A DNA stretch of 64,000 nucleotides from Hydra vulgaris (lineage: Eukaryota; Cnidaria; Hydrozoa; Anthoathecata; Hydridae): the NCBI RefSeq assembly GCF_038396675.1, contig NC_088931.1, positions 75,062,001-75,126,000 of the forward strand, written 5' to 3'. The notes under the pieces were generated by a model. The model searched no databases and was not told where the DNA came from. It saw nothing but the letters and a program-made list of their open reading frames with translations. The position numbers and the translations under genes are program-made. Below are positions 35,786-47,400 of this stretch, piece by piece (positions within the stretch are counted from its first letter, which is position 1; every line of letters starts with the position of its first letter).

Positions 35786-38077
35786 TCATTTCTTAAATGG
35801 TTTGAATATCTTAAGAACATTACCACGTGAAACTGTTGAAAGTGACGGTTTTTTTCGAAGTCGATTGCTATGAGTTCCACACTGACGCTCAAGTTCAATA
35901 TTATTTGTAACTGTTTTATCTACTCTAACGACTTGATTAAAAACATAATACTCATCAGGTAATCGATCATTATTTCTTTCTCCAAACCCATAATGTTTTC
36001 CTCTTTGGTGTTGAAGAACTATAGCTAAACTTTGCCGAACTATATTTGCAAGAATAATGTAATCATCAAAGTTCTTTGATGCGTATTTTCGAACTACATC
36101 AACAACTTCTAAGCCATAATCTTCTTTATTGAGATTTTCAAAAAGCCTCTTTGATACTCCTTGAACACATGGCTCCTTAAATTCAAAGAATTGTTCATTT
36201 ATGACATCATTAGATAAGCTTGCATACATCTTGCTAAAGAATATTTGCAATTTAGAATACGTGGCTTTACCTTTAGTAATACAAAAAAATGGTAAAATAA
36301 CTTGCATTCCAAAAGCTGCTACCACGACTAAAGTAACTATAATGTAATCAAAATTTATAGAATCTCGGACTAAACAAGCAAGTTTATTTGTGATATATTC
36401 ATGTTGGTCTAAAAACTCCTTAAAGTCGTCCCAGTGATAGCAAACCATAGAAGAACATTTCGAAAGACATTCAAATCGAACATCTTTAAATTCAAAGAAA
36501 AAATATCTTTGTTTTTACGCTGCATAAAAGTTTTAAATTCTTTATGATAATTCCATGGTTTTTGAATAAAACTTGAACCAAACAAGTTTAGTACCCATGA
36601 TAGAAAGGTTAAGGATAACGTTTCCGTACTTTTGTTAATAGATATATCTAACAGAAAGCCTTTGAAAAGGTTATCCATATTCATTTCATTTTCAATTTGG
36701 TTTAGAACTTTTTCAATAGCTCTGTCAAAACCTAAAGCTGTATGTGAAGTGCAAAACAGTTGACAAGCAGGATTTTCTCTATCGAGTATATCAGCTGTGA
36801 TTTTAGATACTCCTATATTATGAACAGTACTGTCAGTCATATGAACATCTACCTTCTGGTATAGTTCTTCTGAGGTGTATTTTGAGGCTTCCTGTAACAT
36901 TTCGAATGTTGTTTTTATTCCATCTGCAATATTTTCTGTAGTTTCTGAAGCAATTGCTAATGTAGGCAAAGGAAAATAATATTCTCGGTTAATATGTAAA
37001 CCAAAAGGCGCAAAAGTCCCAACATGCTTTCGAGTAGTAGAGTCAGTTGCGTGAGTTATTATATCGCCACTATTTTTAGCTTGAACAACTCTGTCTGCAA
37101 TCAAGCCGAGAGAATACGCGTGGATCTGTTTTAGTTTTTTACGTATGTCACTGCGTGTTGGGAGTGTGTTTGAATCAATAAATGTGTACTCAATAGCTTC
37201 ACAATCATTTTTATCGTACTTAGATATACGGTCAGTTTCATCTGGGATTTTCCATTTTGTTTTAAAATTTGTTTAAAAATTTGATTGCCGATTACTTTCA
37301 GTGCAATTTGCATTTCCCTCATCGAGAATCCTTCTCCATCTAACTCTGCACATGCATGGTAGATATCACTTAAGACTAAGTTTTTTGATTGTCGCACATT
37401 AGGTGGAACATAAGTATTGTGAGAACTATCTTCAAATATCAATTTTGGTTTTGATCTCGTCATGTATGCCAGTTTTGGTTCACTTACATCGACAAACATA
37501 ACTCTCTTTTTTTGAATTGGTTCAGTGTCTTTTTCAAAGAACTTATATTCATTTTTTGTTTATTCTCTTTCAAGAAATTCATCTTCGTCTTCAAATTCAC
37601 TTAACTCGCTAACATCATTATCGACGTACATTGTCTGATAAACTGCTGTTTCATTTCTTATCTTTTTCTCCATTTTTCTTTTGTCATTAATAACTTTTTG
37701 ATGGAAAGTTTTGTCAGCATTTTGGCATGTAAAATTCCTGTTACCGCGCATGTTTTCTAGATACGAGTAGTCTTCAGCATTCATTGAAATACCGAAAAAC
37801 TTCTAACTTTTCACGACGTTGTGGAAGCAGAAAATTTTTTTTCACCTTACTTGTTTTTGTCAACACCTTTTAAGTAGCGATATTCATTGATTTCACTTTG
37901 CAGACGTTTTAAAATGGCCTGATATGATACTGTGTAGATATTACGCTCTGCCCAATGAGTTTCTACTAACTTTGCAACTCTTCGACAAGCACTTTCAAAA
38001 GATAATTTATTGTTGACTTCGATAAAGACAAGTGAAAGAAGATGTCTGAGTAAAGGCAACTTGATAAAATTTATCAA
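35786..38077 (-). pseudogene. unclassified DDE-like transposase, broken
   Basis: Blocks on the minus strand: RVAKLVETHWAERNIYTVSY (N-terminal); an acidic VSELSEFEDEDEFLE linker; VPPNVRQSKNLVLSDIYHAC; ITHATDSTTRKHVGTFAPFG; ETTENIADGIKTTFEMLQEA; KVDVHMTDSTVHNIGV; FCTSHTALGFDRAIEKVL; KPWNYHKEFKTFMQRKNKD. After a frameshift near 36440 come DDFKEFLDQHEYITNKLACL and NNIELERQCGTHSNRLRK. The two DST motifs and the conserved His look like a metal-binding core, but I cannot name the superfamily. I have seen the same protein type only as uncharacterised proteins of aquatic invertebrates. At least three frame breaks make this copy dead. Confidence 0.65.
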
Positions 38078-38389
38078 CTACAGGGAGAATTTCAAAAGGA
38101 GTTTGTTTATTTTGATTTAAAATTTTGTTATTACGTCTTGCTACAATTTTTTTCATTTTAATTGATATCTAAGTTTAGTTAATAATAGAAGCAAAGTATT
38201 CTCTTGCAAAGTAAAACAAAAGCTGTTTTTTAAGTATTTATAAACTTTACGTTTTAACAAAAAAAGTTTTACTACATTTTTTTTTCAATTCAAATTTATC
38301 CAATCAAAATTTAAATTGCATAAATTTTAACATAAAGTTGCGTAACTTTATACGCAAAATAACCGCTGCAAAAATTTTTCTTTTAAATG

Positions 38390-38485
38390 TTTTTTTTTGT
38401 ATCTTTAAAATTTTTTTTTAAAATTTTTTTTAAAATTTTTTTAAAATTTTTTAAAAAATTTTTTTTTTGTATCTTTAAAATTGTT
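38390..38485. repeat. TTTTAAAA low-complexity tandem
   Basis: Units of TTTTTTTAAAA with variable length are bounded by two direct copies of TTTTTTTTTGTATCTTTAAA. Confidence 0.7.
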
Positions 38486-38630
38486 TAAATAGAAGTAGAA
38501 GGGCAAATAGAAAAAACTGAATTACTTTTCAAACTTTTCTAAAAAAATTAATAAAGAATTCCTGGTTAAACAAAAAATAAAGAATTTTGGACCCCCCCCC
38601 CCCCCTATCAATATATACACACATATTTAT

Positions 38631-38970
38631 GCATATATGATGAATTCCATCACGACGGAATCACCGATTTGAGCTTATTTTCCACATTTATATTATAAAA
38701 AAAAACTGTAATGTGCATATTGTTATTCTATATGATATATGTGTTTGTCACACATTGGTCTGAAATACTTCTTATACCAAAAAACTATAAATACATTATA
38801 ATCATATAATATTAATATAATAATATGCGTGACGGAATCACCAATTTATGGACATAACTTGGTGATTCCGTAGAATAACAATATGCACATTACAGTTTAT
38901 TTTTATAATATAAATGTGGAAAATAAGCTCAAATCGGTAATTCCGTCGTGATGGAATTCATCATATGCAT
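38631..38970. mobile_element. 340-bp foldback MITE
   Basis: Arms of about 95 bp (GATGAATTCCATCACGACGG, AATCACCGATTTGAGC, TGTGCATATTGTTATTCTA) are mirrored at 38875-38970. A nested hairpin, GACGGAATCACCAATTTATG...AACTTGGTGATTCCG, lies in the centre. It is non-coding. Confidence 0.8.
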
Positions 38971-39456
38971 ATCTATACTCACACACACACGCACGCATAA
39001 CTTGTCATTTACAAATTTACATGAAAAAATCCAAATCAAAATAAAATATACATAAATTAAAAACCAAAATTCAATAAATTTCTATGCTCAGATTTTTTTT
39101 TAAAAAGTTTCAAAAATATAAACAAATTACACTTTTAGCAACTAAATTTTCGTCGAAGAGAACCATTTTTTTTTTAATGTATATGTGTTATTTTTCATTA
39201 TTTTCTTTTTAAAAAATCAGTTACTTCTATAATTTTAATTCTATTAAAAATATACAAATGTTGCATTTTACATCAACTTATAATCATATTGTTGCTAGTT
39301 TAAAATATTCTTTGTAGCTGAAGACCGCAGCTATCTTTAAACAAATAAACGTTTGTAATAGGTATTGCGCTTGCGTATAATAACTTTCCACTTCTAAACG
39401 ACCGTGTTACATTTTAACAAGCACAGCCTCGTGTCAAGGAGTGTTTTATGAAAGGC

Positions 39457-39462
39457 TTTATT
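39457..39462 (-). terminator. polyadenylation signal AATAAA of acid phosphatase gene
   Basis: AATAAA on the minus strand, about 200 bases after the stop codon at 39661. It is the closest canonical signal I could find before the TTAC element begins at 39406. Confidence 0.45.
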
Positions 39463-39627
39463 GGAACTAACATCATTTAATTGATAAATAATAACACAAA
39501 ATTTATAAATTGATAAATAACAAAGTTTGATAAGTTAAAAAACAGTTAAAAGTTAACAATAAATATAAATATTGAAATTACATTAGGGTACATATACATA
39601 TTAAAAAAATCTTTCTTGCGGATTATT

Positions 39628-39690
39628 GGGCTAATTGTCCGAGTTCAACATTTTATCTGGCTAATAGTTGTCCGAGTTCACATTTTTTAG
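39628..39690 (-). repeat. tandem duplication over the stop codon
   Basis: In the sense direction AACTCGGACAACTATTAGCC is followed after about a dozen bases by AACTCGGACAATTAGCCC. The first copy contains the stop codon TAG of the acid phosphatase; the second lies in the 3' untranslated region. Confidence 0.7.
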
Positions 39691-39809
39691 CGAGGAGTTA
39701 TAAAACTTTAGCCGATTTAAAACCTTTCTCCTTCGAATAATTATGACAATTAGCGTTACCATTAGTAACAAGGTCAATATCATAAATACAAAGAACCCAA
39801 TTTTTAATT
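39661..39809 (-). CDS. ACP2: acid phosphatase exon 13 (membrane anchor, tail, stop)
   Basis: It begins with two bases completing Glu371. It encodes the hydrophobic segment IGFFVFMILTLLLMVTLIVI, the basic stop-transfer RRRK and a tail ending DNY, then TAG. The acceptor is TTTTTTTTAG. Confidence 0.85.
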
Positions 39810-42800
39810 CTAAAAAAAACCATTAATTAAACTAACATTTATAAAGAATATAAATATATTTAAAATATCTTTTAAAATTAATTTAAATTTATTTACAAAT
39901 CAGCAACGTAAAAGATATTTTTCTTTAAAAAAATAAATAACTTACCTAGTTGTGTTAAGAAAAATATTTTATGAGGAAAACAATCTTGTTTTGTTGTTGT
40001 GCGTCGGCTTGTAAGTCTAAATAGATTTATAATAAATAATAAAACCAATTTGTAACTTATACCCTTTCGTAGCCATAAAGATTAAAAATCTTTAACCAAA
40101 TGTTTTTAAAACAAGTTAAAATGGTGTGAAATAAATTTGAAATTTTTTTTAAAATTTTTCAAAAATATATTTTATTAATATAATTTATTAAACTTCTTGT
40201 GACTGATCCAAGGCGCTCTATACTGAAGGCCTATTCATCGCGCAACCGTAAGCCGTGACTGGGGGCCTATTTTAATATTTTAAAAATTACGGAGATGAAA
40301 AGCTCACATTGAAAAACTTGCCAGAAAATTTTTAACTTTTTCAAATTAATCTTGTTTAATCTTGTTTATTCTTTTACATTTCCAATAACTTTGTATTATT
40401 AATGTTTTTTAAATTATAAATTTTTGTAAATAATTTTAAAACACTGTATTTTTACTTACTTGTTAACTCCTTTGAGTGTTAGGAGTTTCTTGTTAAAATT
40501 TTTGAGAATTTACATTTTGAAACATTTCATTGTGGAATAAATTGTTTTATAAAAAGTTTGTGTAAAAATCGTATAAATATTGTTGATTCTTGGTCAAAGT
40601 TTGAGAAAATACTACATTTTAAATGTCATGGAAATAGATCATAAGAAAAACATTATTCAGCAACAAATATCAGTTATGTCTGCAAAGCTTATTGGAGAAA
40701 AAAAAAGAATCAGATACAATTATACGTAGTTTTGAATATTTTACAACATCTCGCGCTTTATACAATAAACTAAGAAACGATTTTCAATTGCCATCAGCTA
40801 GTACTTTGACACGCATAACATCAAAAGTTTGCAAAATTGATGATGCTAGTTTCTTAGACACAGTTTTCAAAAACATTGAAGAAAAACAAAAAAATTTTAT
40901 AATTATTCATGATGAAGTATATTTATATATTAATTATTTATGTCAAAAAAATGATGCTTTACCATGGAGGAACATTGTTTGGTAAATCTTTAGATGATCC
41001 ATCATTATTGGCTAAAACCGTGTTGGGAATTATGATAGCATGTCTCAAAAGTGGTCCTAAATTTCTGCATAAGATGATTCCAATTTAAAAATTAAGTTCA
41101 AATTTTCTGTTTGAACAAATAAACTCCAGCATAAACTTATAAAATCATCATCTGGCGATGTAAAAGTTGTTATCTGTCCTGGTAATTGTGTAAACCAAGC
41201 ATTTTTAAAATTATATCATACTATTCCAGAAAAACCTTGGAAAACGGATGATGGGATGTATTTACTGTTTGACTTTGTTGATCTTTTGAAAAACATTAGA
41301 AATCTATGGCTTACGGAAAAAACTGGGGAACTAGTGTACAGTGATAATGGTGTTCAAAGAACAGCTAAATGGCAGCACCTTAAATGCTTATATCAATTAG
41401 AATCAGAAAAGTTAGTCAAATTGTCAGACTTGAATGAAATTGCAATAGCTCCCAAGCCAATTGAAAGGCAAAATGTATCTACTTGCCTTAAAGTTTTTTC
41501 AGATAAGATATATCATGCCTTGCTGACCTATTCTCAAATAATTTCAAATTCTAAGGATACTTCAATATTTATAAATAAAGTAATAACCTGGTGGAAAATT
41601 TTGAATGCGAAAGGTTGTGGAGCTGATGTAAGACACAATAATCCACTAGAAGCACCTATTTGTAGCCCTGATGATTGCCGTCTTAATACTCTATTTCAGT
41701 TTGGTGATATGGCTCTTGAAATGTGTTGTAAAAATGGCAAAAGAGTGAAGCAGTTATCTAATGATACTGCAAAATCAATTCACCATACTTGCTATGGTAT
41801 TGTGGAGCTATGTAAATATTTATTAGCAACAAGTCATGATTATGTTCTTCGTGGTATGTTTACAAGTGACCACTTAGAAAAAGTATTTGGGAAATTAAGA
41901 AAAGGTTCCAGGGTGCCTACTTTATAAATGTTCAACAAATCAAAAAAAAATTGCATACAAATCACACATCACTGTTGTTATCTTTAAATATTGACATAGA
42001 TTCATTTGATTTTAGTTCAGGCCAAGAGCGTGCTTCTTGTGCATATGTTTTATGTGAAGCAGGTAGTGAAATATTTGACAATTTAGAAAAACTAGTCATT
42101 AATTTCTGATACTACCAAAATGTCTTCGATTTAGATCGCTAGTTATGTGTGTAGAAATGAATATAATGAAAACATTTTTTTAATCAAACATTACTTTATT
42201 ATGAAAAGTTTGGTGAGTATACCAAGTCTATAGATCGTGGTGGTCTTAAAATTCCACCAGACAATGTTTGCCAATGGGTTTCTTTTTTGCTTTGTCTTAT
42301 TCCATTTGATAAAAGATAAAGTTTGTCGTAAGTTATTAAGTGACATCTTTTTGCTGGTTTCTGAATTTTACTATTATGAAATCAATCAGAAACATTGCAA
42401 CACACTTGCTAATTTAATTTTAAACGATTTTTGTGCACAACATACACAAAGATCTAATAAAGAACCTGCATTAAAAGTTTTATAGTTATCATAAATTTGT
42501 TTAGAAAAGAATGATTTGTATCTGTTGTTGTTAAAATATATGCAAATAATTTCTTTGTTTTAATTTTTTTTAATATAAAATTTTAACATTTTATTACATT
42601 TTAAGTATTTCTCAATAAACTAATTAAATTCATTAAGAGTCAAATTTTGACTCCAAAATATAATTTTATAGCAGAGTTGCTGATAATCCGAGAAAATAAT
42701 AGACCCCCAGTCACGTCTTATAGTTGCGTAACCAATAGACCTTCAGTATAGATCGCCTTGGACTGATCTCAAACATCGAATAAATCTCAAACGCTGACCT

Positions 42801-42987
42801 CAAAATTTGTTCAAAACCCTGACTTCAAAAATTATTCAAAACACTAACCTTAAAAATTGTTCAAAATACTGACCTCAAAAATTGTTCAAGAGGGCAAGAA
42901 ATATCACAATCTTTTAGTTTGAAGGGAAAGGTATTTCCAGATGTATCATTTCGAAAATGCATTTCAACTAAAAAATTTCTAATGAAA

Positions 42988-43057
<70 letters not shown>

Positions 43058-44351
43058 ACATAATTTTTTCTTTATTTGCAGAAAAAACACAACATAAAAA
43101 ACAAAATTCGATACCCGATGTTATCTTCGTACATTTCAATCATAAAACAAGATGCGAATGTTGGTACTGTTATTTCCAAATCCAATGTAGCTGCTAATGC
43201 CAGTATTGATGTATCATGCTGAAGCCATGTATTAATTTATTTATTATACAAATAAATGACAATCATATTTTGAAAAAATAACCATTTATTCTAACCACTG
43301 AGATTAGACCGGGTGAATAAAAATAAACAATTGCTTTTACTCTGAACTTTGGAGTAACTGCTCAAATTACGTAAATAAAAAATTTGAGCAATTGCTTTTT
43401 TTTGCGCGAAAGCTTTTACTCTCAGCAATTACTCATATAAAAGAAAAATGAATAAAAAAGCTTTAACTCATAAAACGACAAGCAAATGCTTCAAATTTTA
43501 CAAGCACCTATAATAGTTGCTTTTTGTTTTATTTTTTGATAATTGGACATTCATTTTATCATTTTACAACTTTATTTTACTATTTCTTGACGATATATAC
43601 ATAGTGTATATATTTTATCTTCATTATTTTCTTTTATCAATTATTATTTTCATTTTAGTAATTATTATTATCAATCTGATTTATACTAAAAGCAGCCATT
43701 TTTAAATGAAAAAATAAAAACAATTTCTCTTGATAGCAGAATAAAGCATTGACTCTTAGGCAGAAGCAATTGCTTATGAGTAAAAGCAAAACTTTATTCA
43801 TGTATTTTTTTAGCAATTGATTTTGTTATGAGCATTTGCTTTTCAGCTTTAAAATAAAAAGGTGAAGTTCATGATATCAATAGTTATCGAAGTATTAATG
43901 CATCTCATTAACTAACAAGTTTGAACAAATAAGCGCTAAAAGAGTAACTGCATATTTTAAACAAAATGATTTATTTTATGATGACAAAGACGGCTTCAGA
44001 TTTAATCATTAAAACCCATCTTTAAATAAACTGTTCATTATAATATGAATTTGTCTATTTAGTTTTTTTTTTTTTTTTTTTGGTTTACTTATAATTTTAT
44101 TTTTATTTATTTGCTATTTACGGTATAATAATTTGTATTATAATTTTTATTGGTTTATAACAATACTATTTGTCTGTTAATATTTCTCTGAAATGTCTTT
44201 AAATTTTTTTTTTTATATTTATATCCAGAGTTTTAAATTTGTAAATTTATTTTTTGAAAATGTAGTATGTCAACTACGAAACATGTAAAGATTAAAAAAT
44301 ATCGTGTTTTTCTTTAAACTATGTTCACAATTATTGCTATTGCATTGCTCA

Positions 44352-44416
<65 letters not shown>

Positions 44417-47400
44417 CATTTATATCTATATATATAAATAACCATATATGCACTAGCGTATATATTTCATCGTCACATTTTTTATCATTATTTTCATTTT
44501 AGTTATTATTATTATATAATAATAACTAAATGATTTATATTAGAAGCAGCCATTTTTAAATGAAAAAATAAAAACAAACATTTCTCTTGGTAGCGGCATA
44601 AAGCATTGACTCCTAAGCGGAAGCAATTGCTTTTGTTATGAGCATTTGCTTTTCAGCTTTTACTTTTACTCAAAACAATTGCTGGTGAGCAATTGCTTTT
44701 TTTTATTTACCCGGCCTAATATAACCATTTAATCTTACCCTTGTAAATGCAACCATTTAATCTTACCCCTGAAAAAATTGAAAGCTTGTACAACTTATCA
44801 TAAGATCTTTTAGTTTTAAAATTTCTCATATTAGTATTTATCCAGTCCAGAAGTGTACCTAAAGAAATACTAAATTTATTTAAAACAGGAACAAGTATGA
44901 CATAGAAATTAATTTACAATTTAGTATAGGATACCTCCCAATAATCTTCCTAGCTCGTCATCAGCATTTTTATATTGATACAAAAACACCCATGAACCTA
45001 TATCAAGAAGTTGCATCTCTATATCTTTGTACCAATTTGGTGGACTAAAACCTTGAGCTGCCTAATGAAATACAGTAGTGTTTAAAAGTAATTGAACAGC
45101 TTTTTCGTAGCTTTTTTCATAAAGTTGATTTTTTTTAAATGAAATTACTGTGTTAAATAATAACATATTTACAAAAAAGATAAAATCACTTTAAAAGTTT
45201 AATTACTCAAAACTTTATTAAAAGAATGAAAATGATTGGCTCAAAAGTTATTAGACAACCTATATATATATCCATTATAAACAAAATTTAAAAGATTCAA
45301 TAAAAGATTAACTTTTATCATTTTTTATGATTTCTGTTACATCCTGATACAATGTGCTCTTAAAGACAATCAATTGGGTTTAAGTTTAGAAATCATGGTG
45401 GCTTTTCTTAGAGTAAAACTTTCATTTGGATGGGAAATTCTCTGACTAGTTTAGTAATAACCTACTGAATGTTAAACATAATTAACACAAACAATAAATA
45501 GCAAATTTCAGTCATGCCCTATGATTTTTTGCAAAAACAAAATTGTTTTTTAACAAAACAATGGCCAAAAAAGCTGTTTTGTCTTAAGCAAAGCTCAAGA
45601 CAAATCATCAGCCTTTTTGGTCATTGTTTTGTTGAAAGATATTTCTGTTTACTATGATACAACAACTTCACAACAAACTTCTTTTTCTTGTGAGGATTTG
45701 CCTTTGACTATCTCACTACAACATTATCTTAGTGAGATGTTGTTGATTTCAGCCTTCCTGATATTGGCAACACTTGGAAATGATTCCATCATCAAAAAAC
45801 ATTCAATTTATAGCGAGCTGATGATCATGGAGTGTTCATTAAAATTTGTTGCCCAGTCTTTTCGTTATCAGCTGCTTGCACAATTAACTTTTGAACAGCT
45901 TTGGTTAAATATTTATTATGTTCCATTATGACTAGTTGATTACTGATTTATTTTTTTTTACACATTCAGAAAAAAAAGTGGAAAAAAGAAAATTTTAAAA
46001 CAGTTCTTGGAATTTATTTTGCCTTAATACTTTAGAGCAAATCATTTCCATAATTTAAATAAAAACTTTTTCAAAAACTCTATTTTTTACAGCAAACATT
46101 TAAAATGATTTCTTAATACTTCACATTTAAAGACATCATCAATCATCCGAATATTTGTAAAATCAACTTTCATTCCAGTGTAATCACTTAAAACTTTAAG
46201 AAAATTCTAAAGAAATTAAGAAAAATTTATATAATTAATTAAATGAATTACTCATGAACATGAATCTAGTAATAAAAATAACCTGGTTATCGTGTTCCTT
46301 TTTAATATATTCAGGTTTTAATGTCAATTGATGCAATATTTCTTTAAGACGAGGACAATTAATCTCATTTGGTCGCAAAACCTGAAGTGAAAAAGTGAAA
46401 AAAAAGTGAAAATATCTTGGTAGAATCTCCTATGAACCTTGTTGCTACAAAAAAATCTTATTTTATAAACCTCTAAAATCAATAATTCAAATATAAAAAT
46501 GAAAATTGTTAATCTATAAAATTAACAGATTCTGATTTGCAAAATCTGGATAAAAAATCTTGCCAAACAATAATATATTAACACATTATAAAATAATAAT
46601 ACATACATAATTAAAAAACATGGAAACGCCATGGAAAATAATCTTCAAGTTACTTTTAAAATACAGCTTTAAATAATTAATGTAGAATATTTTAAAAATA
46701 TATCTATTTCATATATTTGCTTTTAAATAAAAAATTACTCCTGAGAAAAATTACTCCTGTTTAACTTTTAAGAATTTTTACAAGATTGTATACACTTTTT
46801 TTGTGTATAGATTTTTACTTTTTTAAATTATTCCAAAAATAATATCATTGATTGGTTCTAGCAAGATTACAAGTTTTATTATTATATAACTTTTTATTAT
46901 CAATAAAAAGTTATATAATACAACCTTTATGTCAACCTAGTAAAACTCCAGATAAACAAATTATTTATTAAAGCATTATGAAAAAGTTTTTTTGTTGGAT
47001 TTCATTCTGATAAAAAACTTTTTAGATTCTTTCATTCATCGGAATTCTTTGATTTATCATAATCATTTTAATTCATAAATGAATCAAAGATTCATCTATG
47101 AATTAAATTAATGAAATAAAAAATTCCTTTTGCCTTGGGTACTTGGTTGGATAAAAGCTACAAATGGTGTCCCAATAAAAACAATAATTCTGGGAATATC
47201 TTAACTACATCTGGAAAAAGCAAAAAATTTCTGTTGACCAGGTTTATATTTTGAAAAGTATGGCAATTAAATAAACTTGTTTTACAATATTTTCTGCAAG
47301 ATCCAATTTTCTTGACTGAAACCAACATCAGAAAGAAAAGAAACAACATCAAAAAGAAAATAAATAACAAAGGAAAAAGGAGTGCAGTCTTAGAAAGAAC

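Larger units (their letters stand above)
34933..38605 (-). mobile_element. DNA transposon with G-run TIRs
   Basis: The left end GGGGGGTCCAAAATTGTTTT and the right end (minus reading) a run of fourteen G, then TCCAAAATTCTTTATTTT and TTGTTTAACCA, are inverted repeats. TA borders both sides (34931-34932 and 38606-38607). The interior encodes, on the minus strand, the unclassified transposase-like protein at 35786-38077. It sits inside the TTAC element. Confidence 0.7.

Noticed and set aside
45617..45931. 104-codon plus-strand ORF in intron 7
   Set aside because: No recognisable domain. It overlaps an imperfect inverted repeat and what may be a mariner remnant.
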